Origin: JBOFLG01 sp051657745
GTDB lineage: Bacteria; Actinomycetota; Actinomycetes; Actinomycetales; Dermatophilaceae
Direction of reading: 5' to 3'
Length of the DNA: 64,000 nucleotides
Assembly: GCA_051657745.1 (NCBI GenBank)
Contig: JBOFLG010000111.1
Coordinates: forward strand, 1 to 64,000
Shown here: piece by piece, positions 50,056 to 58,543 of the stretch
Layout of the letters: the number at the start of each line of letters is the position of its first letter
Numbering within the stretch: position 1 is the first letter of the stretch
Made by a program: the position numbers and the translations under genes
Notes under the pieces: model-generated
Databases searched by the model: none
Told to the model about the DNA's origin: nothing
The model's input: the letters and a program-made list of their open reading frames with translations, nothing else

Positions 50056-50838
50056 TCACAGGTCGTGCCACCTCGGCTCTCGGGCCGCGACCCGCGCGCG
50101 CAGCTGGTCGGAGCGGTGCCGCACCCCCCACCCGGTGATGCGTCGCAGCGACTCAGTCATCACCGCGGTGCTCATCTTCGACGCGCCGATCTGGCGTTCG
50201 ACAAACGTGATCGGAACCTCGATCACCGTGAGCCCGGCGCGGACCGCCCGCCAGGTGAGGTCGGTCTGGAAGCAGTAGCCCTGGGAGGCCACGTCATCCA
50301 GCCCCATCGTCACCAGCGCCCCGGATCGATAGACGCGAAAGCCTGCGGTCGCATCACGGACCGGCATCCCCAGCAGGAGTCGGACGTAGAGGTTGCCGCC
50401 GACGGACAGCGCTTTGCGATGAAACGGCCAGTCGACCACCCTGCCGCCTCGCACCCATCGTGAACCGATCACGACGTCGGCGTCGGCCGCGGCAGCGAGC
50501 AGAACGGGCAGATCCTCCGGGCGGTGCGACCCGTCGGCATCCATCTCGACGACCGCGTCGTAGCCGCGATCCTGCGCCCATCGGAAGCCATGAAGGTAGG
50601 CGGCACCCAGCCCGTCCTTGCCGGTGCGGTGGATGACGTGGACGCTCGGATCAGCAGCGGCGAGCGCATCGGCGACGTCGCCGGTGCCGTCTGGGGATGC
50701 GTCGTCGATCACCGCGACGTCCGCATCCGGAACCGTGGTGCGCACTCCGCGAACGGTGTTCGTGACGGTGTCACGTTCGTTGTAGGTGGGAATGAGGACC
50801 ACGATGCGGGTGAGCGGTGGTCGGGTAAAGGTTGACAC
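50056..50838 (-). CDS. ppm1: Polyprenol monophosphomannose synthase
   Basis: This GT2 glycosyltransferase transfers mannose from GDP-mannose to polyprenol phosphate for lipoarabinomannan and protein mannosylation. The 260 residues have VVLIPTYNERDTV, VAVIDDASPDGTGD, VVEMDADGSHRPEDLP (DxD motif) and YCFQTDLTWRAVRAGLTVIEVPITFVER. In mycobacteria it is fused to Lnt; here the two are separate genes 9 bases apart. Its product would be membrane associated. Confidence 0.92.
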   Translation of the reverse strand: MSTFTRPPLTRIVVLIPTYNERDTVTNTVRGVRTTVPDADVAVIDDASPDGTGDVADALAAADPSVHVIHRTGKDGLGAAYLHGFRWAQDRGYDAVVEMDADGSHRPEDLPVLLAAAADADVVIGSRWVRGGRVVDWPFHRKALSVGGNLYVRLLLGMPVRDATAGFRVYRSGALVTMGLDDVASQGYCFQTDLTWRAVRAGLTVIEVPITFVERQIGASKMSTAVMTESLRRITGWGVRHRSDQLRARVAAREPRWHDL

Positions 50839-50847
50839 GGAAAGTCC

Positions 50848-52503
50848 TCAGGGGCGTTGTTCGTCGGTCCGCGGGCGTCGGGTCGGGCGGGTACTGACCT
50901 TAACGGTGCGGCCACCACGAAGGCTCCCGCTGACCAGCACGACCAGCACGACCAGTGCGGCGATCTCGGGCAGCCCTCCGATCCGGTCCGACGGCGCCCG
51001 CTCGGACCGCAGCACGGGTCGCCCGATGCCTTGCTCCGCGGTAAACAGGCCGGTTGCGCCGGTTACCGACCCGTCCGGAGCGATGAAGCCGGAGACACCC
51101 ACCGTCGACACGTGGACGACCGACCGGCCGTGCTCGACGGCTCGGACCCGCGAGATCGCGAACTGCTGCTCGGACTCGGCGGTGTAGCCAAAGGTCGCGT
51201 TGTTGGTCTGGACGAGGAGGAGGCTGTCGCTCGCGCCCGCCGCGGCCACGCTGTCACGCATGAGCGTGTCGTACGCGACCTCGAAACAGATCGTCGGCAG
51301 GAGGGTATACGCCCCGCTGGGCGCCGGGACACTGAAGGCGCCGACCGTGTCGCCGGCAACGAAGTTGCCGGCGAGGTCAGCGGCCGAGGTGAAGACGCGG
51401 AAGAACTCGCGGTGCGGGATGTACTCGGCGAAGGGCACCGGATGCAGCTTGGTGTACCGCTGCGGATCGGCGGCACGGCCGTCGTAGAAGAGCGAGGTGT
51501 TGGAACTGCGCCCCGGCGGCTCGGACAGCACCGCCCCCACGACGAGCGGAACTCCGGCTGCGGTGCGTGCTCGCTCGACCTGGGCGGCGGCGTCGGCGTT
51601 GCGGAGCGGGTCGATGTCGGCGGCGTTCTCGGGCCAGACCACCACGGTGAGGTCGTCCGGCGCCCTGTCCATCAGCGCCTCGGTGCCGCGCACGTGGTTG
51701 TCCAGCACCGCACGACGCTCGGCATTGAAATCGAGACCGGCAGCGGGCACATTGCCTTGCACGAAGCCGACTGCGGCGGTTCGACCGTCCATAGGGAGCG
51801 GGAGGACGCCGGCGCTCCATGGCGCACCTGCCAGCACCACGCCCAGGATGCCGAGCGCGCGACTGCGCCGCACCACACCGAGCCCCAGTGCGAGCAGCCC
51901 GGTGCCGACCACGGCGACGGCGAACGTCATCCCGGTGGCGCCGGCCCATCGCGCGAGGTGCAGCAGCGGGCTGTCCGCCTGGCTGAACGCCAGTCGTGCC
52001 CAGGGGAACCCGCCGTACGGGGTGCTGCCACGGGCCCACTCCTGCAGGACCCACGCCACCGGGACCACGGCGAGGGCGAGGGCGGGACGGCCGGCTCGGA
52101 CCAGGCGTCGACCGACGAGCCCGATCACGGCACACATCGACGCCACGTACAGGGCCTGGAGGATGGCCAGGGCAAACCAGGGGACTTTGCCGACATACGT
52201 GCCCGACCAGGACAGCGTCGGCACGAAGAAGCTCAGGCCACCGACAAGGCCGACGCCGAACCCGCGGCCCGCACCGGCGGTCAGCGACGCCCCGGCGAGC
52301 AGGCCGACGCCGACCGGCGCGAGCCACCAGGCGTCGACCGTGGGGAAGGCCGACCACAGCGCGACGCCGCCGGCAGCGGCCGCACCGAGACGAAGACCCA
52401 CGCGACCCACCGGGCCAGAGGTCGGCCTCCCCGCCCGAGCCTGGGAGTGGTCGGTAGCAGCCGGTTCCACCGAAACTATGTCGGCGGGGCGATCATCGAG
52501 CAC
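50848..52503 (-). CDS. lnt: Apolipoprotein N-acyltransferase
   Basis: Lnt adds the third acyl chain to lipoproteins. The 551 residues have a multi-helix N-terminal half and a nitrilase-like domain whose catalytic Glu, Lys and Cys are in VVWPENAADID, RYTKLHPVPFAEYIPHR and PTICFEVAYD. GTG 52503 is fixed by a leaderless -10 (TACCGT plus 6 bases) that lies between it and a longer frame start at 52521. It is independent of the kal stop just upstream. The C-terminal tail is basic. Confidence 0.92.
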   Translation of the reverse strand: MLDDRPADIVSVEPAATDHSQARAGRPTSGPVGRVGLRLGAAAAGGVALWSAFPTVDAWWLAPVGVGLLAGASLTAGAGRGFGVGLVGGLSFFVPTLSWSGTYVGKVPWFALAILQALYVASMCAVIGLVGRRLVRAGRPALALAVVPVAWVLQEWARGSTPYGGFPWARLAFSQADSPLLHLARWAGATGMTFAVAVVGTGLLALGLGVVRRSRALGILGVVLAGAPWSAGVLPLPMDGRTAAVGFVQGNVPAAGLDFNAERRAVLDNHVRGTEALMDRAPDDLTVVVWPENAADIDPLRNADAAAQVERARTAAGVPLVVGAVLSEPPGRSSNTSLFYDGRAADPQRYTKLHPVPFAEYIPHREFFRVFTSAADLAGNFVAGDTVGAFSVPAPSGAYTLLPTICFEVAYDTLMRDSVAAAGASDSLLLVQTNNATFGYTAESEQQFAISRVRAVEHGRSVVHVSTVGVSGFIAPDGSVTGATGLFTAEQGIGRPVLRSERAPSDRIGGLPEIAALVVLVVLVSGSLRGGRTVKVSTRPTRRPRTDEQRP

Positions 52504-52509
52504 CCGCCC

Positions 52510-52515
52510 ACGGTA
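52510..52515 (-). promoter_or_regulatory. Leaderless -10 element of lnt
   Basis: On the minus strand TACCGT is followed by 6 bases and GTG at 52503. It starts three bases after the kal stop, so lnt has its own promoter although kal lies directly upstream on the same strand. Confidence 0.6.
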
Positions 52516-52517
52516 GG

Positions 52518-52910
52518 TCACCGCGCGGACGGGACAACGACCACTCCACGTGCCGTGGTCGCGGTCAGCGGCGGATCGAGCACGGTAGCCGCCGACGTGC
52601 CCCGCCCAGGGATGCCGCGGGCAACGACGCGGACTTCGAACTCCAGTTCCCGAGAGCGGTTCCCGACCCGGACCAGCCGGGCCTGGATCTCGATGACATC
52701 ACCAGCTCGGACCGGGGCGAGAAACTGCACGTCAGAGTAGGACGCGAACAGCCCCTCGTCGCCGTCGGTGCGAATGCACAGTTCGGTCGCTGCGTCACCG
52801 AAGGCGGCCAGGGAGTAGGCACCATCGACGAGGTGGCCGGCGTAGTGCGCGTGCGAGTACGGCACATACCGGCGATGCACCACAGTGAGGCCAACCGCTG
52901 CGCTGCTCAT
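52518..52910 (-). CDS. kal: 3-aminobutyryl-CoA ammonia-lyase
   Basis: Kal removes ammonia from L-3-aminobutyryl-CoA to give crotonyl-CoA, the last nitrogen-releasing step of lysine fermentation. The 130-residue hotdog-fold protein shows the family pattern SHAHYAGHLVDGAYSLAAFGDAATELCIRTDGDEGLFASYSDVQFLAPVRAGDVIEIQARLVRVGNRSRELEFEV. ATG 52910 overlaps the kamE stop, making kamD-kamE-kal one coupled operon. Without its neighbours it might be called a generic thioesterase. Confidence 0.9.
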   Translation of the reverse strand: MSSAAVGLTVVHRRYVPYSHAHYAGHLVDGAYSLAAFGDAATELCIRTDGDEGLFASYSDVQFLAPVRAGDVIEIQARLVRVGNRSRELEFEVRVVARGIPGRGTSAATVLDPPLTATTARGVVVVPSAR

Positions 52911-53767
52911 CGCTGGGATCCTCTCGGGTCAGCACGGCCGCGCCCGCTCACCACGGCGTGGACCAGGTAGGACGCCACCTCGCCCGGTGTGGTGCCCCGG
53001 CCGAAGATCCGGTCGACCCCAAGGGCTGCGGCCGAGCCCTCCTCGAACCGGGGCCCGCCAGCCACCAGCAGCGGAACTCGGCCAGCGGGGAACGCCTCAC
53101 GGAACGCCGCCGACATCGCCGTGGTGTTGTGCACATGAGCGTCGCGCTGGGTAACCACCTGGCTGACCAGCACCGCGTCCGCGCAGGCCTCCCGCGCGGT
53201 CTCGACCAGTTCAGGGATGAGCACCTGGGCACCGAGGTTCACCACGGTCAGTTCGCGGTAGTACTCCAGGCCCTTCTCGCCGGCGAAGCCCTTGATGTTG
53301 AGGATGGCGTCGATGCCGACTGTGTGGGCGTCGGTGCCGATACAGGCACCCACCACGACGAGCTTGCGCCGCAGACCCGTCGCGATCGCGGCATTGACCT
53401 CGACCGGTGTCAGCATCGGGAATTCGCGCTCGACCACCACGACATCCCGAAGGTCGACCACGTGAGTCACCGACCCGTAGACCACGAAGAAGGTGAACCC
53501 CGGGCCGACTGCCGCGGCATGCGCGAGGAGCGCGGGCTCCATCCCCATCGTCGCGGCAAGCTGCAGCGCGGCGCCCTCGGCCCGCTTGTCGTGCGGCAGC
53601 GGCAGGGTGAATGACACCTGGACCATGCCGTCGCCGGTGGTGTCTCCGTAGGGGCGCACCAGCGGGCCGGGGCTGTCGGCCCGGACGAATCCAGCAGCAT
53701 CTCCGGAGGTGTCCGGAGGTCGAGGACTCCCCCGGGTCCCCGGCTCGGCGTGGTCGGCAGCGCTCAC
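52907..53767 (-). CDS. kamE: Lysine 5,6-aminomutase beta subunit
   Basis: This is the B12-binding subunit of the cobalamin- and PLP-dependent aminomutase that moves an amino group on D-lysine or L-beta-lysine. The 286 residues include the base-off cobalamin motif DAHTVG (H148), and K159, eleven residues later, in the position of the PLP-binding lysine of the clostridial enzyme. A Rossmann-like B12 domain follows. An N-terminal dimerisation region of about 45 residues is disordered in part. Overlaps with kamD and kal indicate stoichiometric synthesis. Confidence 0.93.
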   Translation of the reverse strand: MSAADHAEPGTRGSPRPPDTSGDAAGFVRADSPGPLVRPYGDTTGDGMVQVSFTLPLPHDKRAEGAALQLAATMGMEPALLAHAAAVGPGFTFFVVYGSVTHVVDLRDVVVVEREFPMLTPVEVNAAIATGLRRKLVVVGACIGTDAHTVGIDAILNIKGFAGEKGLEYYRELTVVNLGAQVLIPELVETAREACADAVLVSQVVTQRDAHVHNTTAMSAAFREAFPAGRVPLLVAGGPRFEEGSAAALGVDRIFGRGTTPGEVASYLVHAVVSGRGRADPRGSQR

Positions 53768-55371
53768 CGGGTCGCGCCTTCCGCGAGCAGGGTGATGGCG
53801 GGGTTGTCGTACTCCGCGGCCTTGGCGACGACGCCGTCCAGGCCCTTGCCCTTGGTGGGCGGTCGCTTCATCGCCCCGAAGGTGCCGTCGGCGATTGCGG
53901 CGAGCAGCGGCTGCGGGTGCGGGGTGGCCTGGGTGGTGGTGTCGGCGACGATGCGTTCGAGAAGGTCAACCGCCTCGCCGAGTACGTGCCGGGCCCGGGT
54001 CTGAATGAGGCCGTCTCGGGGCGGGTGGAAATCCTCGGTGAGCCCGCCCGCGGCATCCATCACATACCGGACGTTGCGCAGTGCCAGGTCGCGGTCGGAG
54101 AGCCACGGCGTGACCACCGCCTCGGTCATCATCCCGACCAGGAGGATGCCCTGGCCGGTCATCGCGCCGACCAGGTTGAAGAAGCCGTCCAGGAGGTAGC
54201 CGCGGAAGACGTCGCCGGTCATGTGCTTGGTCGGCGGCATCCACTTCAGCGGCGCCTTCGGGAAGAGCTGCCGCGCGAGAAGGGCGTGGGCGAGCTCGAG
54301 ACGGAAGCTGTCGGGCACCTGCGGGTCGATCTCGAAGGCGTGGCCGAGTCCGAGCTGCCAGTCGTCGAGGCCGGCCTCCGTGGCGAAGTACTCGTTGAGG
54401 AGCTGGCTGACGGTGACGGTGTGCGCAGCCTCGACCGCGTCGGCGGTGGTGAGGTAGTTGTCCTCTCCGGTGTTGATGATGATGCCGGCGCGGGCGTGCA
54501 CCTGGCGGCTGAAGCGCTGGTCGACGAAGGTGCGGATCGGGTTGATGTCGCGGAAGAGGATGCCGTACATCGAGTCGTTGAGCATCATGTCGAGCCGCTC
54601 CAGGCCTGCGAGAGTAGCGATCTCGGGCATGCACAGGCCGCTGGCGTAGTTGGTCAGACGCACGTAGCGGCCGAGTTCGCGGCTGGACTCGTCGAGCGCG
54701 GCGCGCATCAGTCGGAAGTTCTCTTGGGTGGCGTAGGTGCCGGCGTAGCCCTCGCGGGTGGCGCCCTCGGGCACGAAGTCGAGAAGGCTCTGCCCGGTGG
54801 ATCGGATGACGGCGATCACGTCGGCGCCCGCGCGGGCGGCGGCCTGGGCCTGTGGGATGTCCTCGTGGATGTCGCCGGTGGCGACGATGAGGTAGATCCA
54901 GGGCGTGCGCGGGGCGTCGCCGTGACGCCGGATGAGGTGGTCTCGGGCGGCGCGCTGCCGGTCGATGGCACGGATGCCGCGGGCCACGGCAGCCCGGGCC
55001 GCCCGCCGGGCCGAGGTGTCGTCTCGTCCGTGCGGGATCCGGAACGTGATCGAGCCGGCGCTCGCCTTCTGCGCGAGGATGAGCAGATCGGGCGCCTCGC
55101 CGCGGCGCAGCGCGTCCCAGACCGGCGTGGTTACGCCGTGCTCGAGGCCGATCTGGGCGCGCACGGCATCGACGAGGTGGTTGACCCAGGGAAGGTTCTC
55201 GTGGTCGGCGCCGGTGAGCCCGGCGAGGCGCAGCGTGGCCCGCTCGACGGACACGGTGGTGTGCGCGCGGGCGAGCTCGACAACCGGCCGGCCGGCCCGG
55301 CGTGCCAGCGCCCGAGCCCGGCGGACCTGGGCGGCGTCGAGCTGGACCACCGGTCCACGGCGAGCAGACAT
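53764..55371 (-). CDS. kamD: Lysine 5,6-aminomutase alpha subunit
   Basis: This is the TIM-barrel subunit that carries most of the active site for the radical rearrangement. The 535 residues contain family segments DHENLPWVNHLVDAVR, YLIVATGDIHEDIPQAQAAARAGADVIAVIRSTGQSLLDFVPEG, TYATQENFRLMRAALDE and the C-terminal MPPTKHMTGDVFRGYLLDGFFNLVGAMTGQGILLVGMMTEA. Expression starts at a leaderless -10 (TAGATT) with a palindrome just upstream. The reactivation factors KamB/KamC are not nearby. Confidence 0.94.
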   Translation of the reverse strand: MSARRGPVVQLDAAQVRRARALARRAGRPVVELARAHTTVSVERATLRLAGLTGADHENLPWVNHLVDAVRAQIGLEHGVTTPVWDALRRGEAPDLLILAQKASAGSITFRIPHGRDDTSARRAARAAVARGIRAIDRQRAARDHLIRRHGDAPRTPWIYLIVATGDIHEDIPQAQAAARAGADVIAVIRSTGQSLLDFVPEGATREGYAGTYATQENFRLMRAALDESSRELGRYVRLTNYASGLCMPEIATLAGLERLDMMLNDSMYGILFRDINPIRTFVDQRFSRQVHARAGIIINTGEDNYLTTADAVEAAHTVTVSQLLNEYFATEAGLDDWQLGLGHAFEIDPQVPDSFRLELAHALLARQLFPKAPLKWMPPTKHMTGDVFRGYLLDGFFNLVGAMTGQGILLVGMMTEAVVTPWLSDRDLALRNVRYVMDAAGGLTEDFHPPRDGLIQTRARHVLGEAVDLLERIVADTTTQATPHPQPLLAAIADGTFGAMKRPPTKGKGLDGVVAKAAEYDNPAITLLAEGATR

Positions 55372-55377
55372 GTCGCC

Positions 55378-55383
55378 AATCTA
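55378..55383 (-). promoter_or_regulatory. Leaderless -10 element of kamD
   Basis: On the minus strand TAGATT is followed by 6 bases and ATG at 55371, with no Shine-Dalgarno sequence. Confidence 0.6.
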
Positions 55384-55392
55384 GCAACTCGG

Positions 55393-55407
55393 CCGCAAGT
55401 ATTGCGG
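55393..55407. promoter_or_regulatory. Palindromic operator candidate in the kamD promoter
   Basis: CCGCAAGTATTGCGG has perfect 6-bp arms around GTA. It lies 10 bp upstream of the kamD -10 element, over the -35 region, where a bound protein would control transcription of kamDE-kal. Confidence 0.6.
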
Positions 55408-55518
55408 GATCTAGCCGACTGAGCCGTCGTATATATCGCTGCTTTCGGTGCTTGTGGCAGATTGCTTCGCCGCGCGCCCTCGATTGCACCTAGCCGTCCC
55501 TGGTGGTTGCATCGCCTG

Positions 55519-56097
55519 GTGACGACCACCCCACCCCGGCCGGTCTGGCCGCGTCGGACGGCGGACCTGCTGCTCCGGCGACCGACCTCCGCCGATGTTG
55601 ACGACCTGCTGCGCTGGCGCAACCGCCCTGAGGTGAACCGGTGGCTGCTGCGCACGACCGTCGACCCGGAGCGCTTTCGATCAAGCTGGCTCTCCGGAGC
55701 CAACAACCCCCGGGACCACTCGGTCGCGGCGCTGCACGACGGCCGGGTCGTGGCGTCCGGCTCGCTGGAGGTGGTCGACGCGATGGGCCAGGACGGCGAG
55801 ACCCGACAGCTCGGCGCCGAGGGGCTGCTCGGTTACCTCGTCGACCCCGACCACGCGGGCCGCGGCTACGCGACCCAGGTCGCGGGCGACCTCCTCGCGG
55901 TCGCGTTCGAGGAGGTCGGCCTGCACCGCGTCACCGCGGGCTGCTTCGCCGACAACGTCGCGTCCTGGCGAGTGATGGAGAAGCTCGGGATGCGGCGTGA
56001 GCAGCACGGCGTGCAGGACTCCTGGCACGCGGAACTCGGCTGGGTCGACGGTTACACCTACGGCCTGCTCCGTGAGGAGTGGCTCGCCCGCGCTTGA
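55519..56097 (+). CDS. GNAT-family N-acetyltransferase
   Basis: The 192 residues resemble the RimJ/RimL-type Acetyltransf_3 group: LLLRRPTSADVDDLLRWRNRPEVNRWL, the acetyl-CoA binding motif GYLVDPDHAGRGYATQVAGDLLAVAFEEVGLHRVTAGCFADNVASWRVMEKLGMRREQH. The substrate is unknown. It is too short and too dissimilar to the beta-lysine acetyltransferase AblB to claim a link to kamA. GTG 55519 is used; a weak leaderless -10 (TTGCAT plus 6 bases) precedes it. Confidence 0.85.
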   Translation: MTTTPPRPVWPRRTADLLLRRPTSADVDDLLRWRNRPEVNRWLLRTTVDPERFRSSWLSGANNPRDHSVAALHDGRVVASGSLEVVDAMGQDGETRQLGAEGLLGYLVDPDHAGRGYATQVAGDLLAVAFEEVGLHRVTAGCFADNVASWRVMEKLGMRREQHGVQDSWHAELGWVDGYTYGLLREEWLARA

Positions 56098-56151
56098 CTT
56101 CGTGCGCGCTCGAAGCGGTTTCGTCTCGGTATCCACCCTGAAGGAGACCTG

Positions 56152-56370
56152 ATGAAGTACCGCACCATCGGCACCGACCCGGCCCGCGACTTCGCCGACC
56201 TCGAGGGCCCCTCCCCCGCGGTGGTCCGCGAGCAGGCCGACCAGAGCCGGGAGCGCCTCGGCATCGAGCAGATCGATCTCAACTACGCGCACCTGCGCGA
56301 CCCGGGGACTCCGCTCGCCGACCAGGCAGCGGGGCTCTCCGCGCTCGTCGCGTACTCGCCGCTTTGCTCA
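56152..56370 (+). pseudogene. Aldo/keto reductase remnant
   Basis: ATG 56152 has a GAAGGAG site and starts MKYRTIGTDPA, the N-terminus of an aldo/keto reductase, but jumps at once to a mid-protein stretch (VREQADQSRERLGIEQIDLNYAHLRDPGTPLADQ) and then to AYSPLCSRGG near what would be residue 70. Two large internal deletions and loss of the barrel core make this non-functional. After about 56370 the frame stays open but has no recognisable sequence. Confidence 0.75.
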
Positions 56371-56759
56371 CGGGGGGGCGTACACCCGTCCAGATGTGCC
56401 AATGCCGGAGGGCTTCGACCACGGGCGCCGCAGAACGCCTCGCCGTACTCGATGACCGCCGACCGGTCGGACCCGGCGACCGAGGCCGGCGCACCTCCTG
56501 GAACTGCGAGTCCGGAACGGCCCGGATGCTGCCACGTGCCGCCGGCAGGGCGCAGCGGCATCCGGGTGGGTCGTTTCCAGCGTTCGGGTGATCGGCCACA
56601 GGCAGGTGTCGGCGTCGCCGGAGTAGACCGCGATAGTGCGCTCGATGGCCCCCAGGTGGCGCGCTTCGGCGGCGAGCCGCTCGCGGACCAGATCGCGGTG
56701 CCGGCAGAGGATCGCCAGCCGGTCCGACCGTCTTCCTCGACAGCAGCTGATCTTCCTCA
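56371..56759. other. Gene-poor stretch between the reductase remnant and vapB
   Basis: No intact gene is supported. On the minus strand, one frame reads LAILCRHRDLVRERLAAEAR and HLGAIERTIAVYSGD near 56620-56740, resembling the C-terminal coiled coil of MerR-type regulators, with the rest out of frame or lost. It may be a decayed regulator of the reductase; this is weak. Confidence 0.3.
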
Positions 56760-56765
56760 TATGGT
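56760..56765 (+). promoter_or_regulatory. Leaderless -10 element of vapBC
   Basis: TATGGT is followed by 6 bases and GTG at 56772, with no Shine-Dalgarno sequence. Confidence 0.6.
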
Positions 56766-56771
56766 TGACAG

Positions 56772-57026
56772 GTGGCACTGAACATCAAGGATGCCGAGAC
56801 GGATCGTCTCGCTCGCGAACTCGCGCGCGAGACCGGCGAGACGATCACCGTGGCTGCTCGCCTGGCGATCGAGGAGCGGCTGATGCGGGTCCGGGCCAAG
56901 CGCAGCACGCAGCACTCGGCACACGAGCTCTACGACATCATCCGGCGCGGGCGGGCCCGAGCAGTGCTCGACGCCCGCACTGCAGAGGAGGTCGTCGGCT
57001 ACGACGAGCACGGACTGCCGTCGTGA
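56772..57026 (+). CDS. vapB: VapB-family antitoxin
   Basis: The 84-residue protein begins MALNIKDAETDRLARELARETGETITVAARLAIEERLMRVRAKR, the DNA-binding domain of the Rv0623-type/PSK VapB family, which forms the operator-binding dimer. The C-terminal half (HELYDIIRRGRARAVLDARTAEEVVGYDEHGLPS) wraps the toxin; the YDEHGLP ending is typical. The stop overlaps the vapC GTG. Autoregulation of the leaderless promoter is expected from the family. Confidence 0.93.
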   Translation: MALNIKDAETDRLARELARETGETITVAARLAIEERLMRVRAKRSTQHSAHELYDIIRRGRARAVLDARTAEEVVGYDEHGLPS

Positions 57027-57421
57027 CCATCGTGGTCGACACGAGTGCCGTCGTCGCGGTGGTTGCCGGCGAACACGACGCCGAGGGCTTGCTCTCCGCC
57101 ATGCTCCGCGAGGCAGGTGACATCGTGATCGGAGCACCGACGCGGGTCGAAGCCGGCATCGTCGTCGAGGCGCGCCACGGCGCCGACGGGACCCGGGAGC
57201 TTGACCTCCTCGTGGCGGGCGTGGGCGCACAGATCGTCCCGCTCGACGCGGCGACCGCGGCGCTTGCGGTCACCGCATGGCGCCGCTTCGGGAAGGGCCG
57301 TCATCCGGCGTCGTTGAACCTCGGCGACTGCTTCTCGTACGCGACCGCGAAGTCGGCGGGAGCGCCCCTGCTGTACAAGGGGAACGACTTCAGCCAGACC
57401 GATATCGCCAGTGCACGGTAG
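57023..57421 (+). CDS. vapC: VapC-family PIN-domain toxin
   Basis: The 132-residue PIN ribonuclease has the acidic residues in VVDTSAVVAVVAGE, TRVEAGIVVEARHG and NLGDCFSYATAKSAGAPLLYKGNDFSQTDI, so the Mg-binding site is intact. It would cleave RNA (often tRNA) when freed from VapB. GTG 57023 overlaps the vapB stop. The pair lies inside the lysine catabolism island, between the reductase remnant and kdd, and may help retain it. Confidence 0.93.
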   Translation: MTIVVDTSAVVAVVAGEHDAEGLLSAMLREAGDIVIGAPTRVEAGIVVEARHGADGTRELDLLVAGVGAQIVPLDAATAALAVTAWRRFGKGRHPASLNLGDCFSYATAKSAGAPLLYKGNDFSQTDIASAR

Positions 57422-57455
57422 GGCTGGAGTAGCGGCGAGGGGGTGCCGCCACGCG

Positions 57456-58520
57456 TCATCCCCGAGGGCGTTCGCCACCGCGACGGGCGAAGAGGTCACG
57501 CACCGACGGCGTGCGCCGCACCAGGCCAAGGGCATACTCGGCATGGCCCGGCAGGTAGCCGTTGCCGACCAGCATCGTCACATCTGCGGCCAGCCCCTCC
57601 GCCCCGAGCGCAGCCGCCGCGAAGTTCGTGGCCATCGAGAAATACACGACCACACCACCTGATGCCGTCGCCAGAATCGCCGAGTGTTCGCAGCCCGGCA
57701 CATCGACGCACACCACGGTGACGTCGGCCGGGCCCCCGGCCGCCGCCACGGCATCCGGCAGGTCGATCGGCGACCGGGCGTCCGCGACCACGACCACCTC
57801 GGCCAGGCCCGCGCCACGCAGGAGCCCGGCCTCAGTCTCACTGCGCACCACCGCAATCCGCCGCCCAGCACCCGCATCCCCGGCGGCCGCCAGCGACAGC
57901 GAACCGGACTTGCCCGCTGCGCCGAGCACGGCCACCGTCGGCGCCCCGACCCGGCCCACCCGCTCGCGAACCACCCGAGCCACCAGCGCAGGAGCGCCAC
58001 ACACGTCGAGCACCATCAAGGCGAGTTCCGGGTCCAGGTCGTCGGGCAACCGGGCCGCGACCGAGCGACCGAACAGAATGGCCGTCCCGGCTGCTGGCAC
58101 CCGCTCCGAGCGGCCGTCCCATCGCGCGAGGCCGTCGGTGATGAGCAGCGGGGTGAGCGAGAGCGAGACCATGGTCGCCACCGGGTCACCCACCGCGAGA
58201 CCCAGCGGCGAGCGCGGCCCTATCTCGGCGACCGTGCCGATCAGCATCCCGCCCGAACCGGTGACCGGATTCTGCATCTTGCCCCGGGTGGCGACGATGT
58301 CGAGCACCTCGGCTCGCACGGCGGCGCCGTCGCCGGCGTGCTTCTCGGTGAGCTGCCGAAACGAGGCGGCGTCGAGAGTCAGCATGCCGACATCGATGCA
58401 CACCTCATCCGGCCAGACCTCGGGCGACGCATCGAGCACCCGCGCAGCCTGGGGCAGCACCCCACCGGACGGGTCGAGCACCCGATGGGTTCCCACTGGC
58501 GACGACGCCACTCTTGCCAC
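57456..58520 (-). CDS. kdd: L-erythro-3,5-diaminohexanoate dehydrogenase
   Basis: Kdd oxidatively deaminates 3,5-diaminohexanoate to 5-amino-3-oxohexanoate with NAD in lysine fermentation. The 354 residues show the family pattern: GTHRVLDPSGGVLPQAARVLDASPEVWPDEVCIDVGMLTLDAASFRQL, VATRGKMQNPVTGSGGMLIGTV and VAVLGAAGKSGSLSLAAA (nucleotide binding), ending MLVGNGYLPGHAEYALGLVR. GTG 58520 has a strong GGAGG site. It is divergent from kamA, sharing a regulatory region of 86 bases. Confidence 0.93.
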   Translation of the reverse strand: MARVASSPVGTHRVLDPSGGVLPQAARVLDASPEVWPDEVCIDVGMLTLDAASFRQLTEKHAGDGAAVRAEVLDIVATRGKMQNPVTGSGGMLIGTVAEIGPRSPLGLAVGDPVATMVSLSLTPLLITDGLARWDGRSERVPAAGTAILFGRSVAARLPDDLDPELALMVLDVCGAPALVARVVRERVGRVGAPTVAVLGAAGKSGSLSLAAAGDAGAGRRIAVVRSETEAGLLRGAGLAEVVVVADARSPIDLPDAVAAAGGPADVTVVCVDVPGCEHSAILATASGGVVVYFSMATNFAAAALGAEGLAADVTMLVGNGYLPGHAEYALGLVRRTPSVRDLFARRGGERPRG

Positions 58521-58543
58521 AGGATCCTCCTGAAATTTGACTT

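Noticed and set aside
50857..52740. 627-codon plus-strand frame opposite lnt
   Set aside because: It is a shadow of lnt, which has a complete nitrilase triad; its product is low-complexity and His/Arg/Gly-rich.
53611..55422. 603-codon plus-strand frame opposite kamD
   Set aside because: It is antisense to kamD, which matches the family throughout; the frame has no domain features.
55519..56097. Beta-lysine N-acetyltransferase (AblB) paired with kamA
   Set aside because: The GNAT protein is of the RimJ/RimL type and shorter than AblB, and it is separated from kamA by vapBC and kdd. The kamDE-kdd-kal set points to catabolism rather than acetyl-beta-lysine synthesis.
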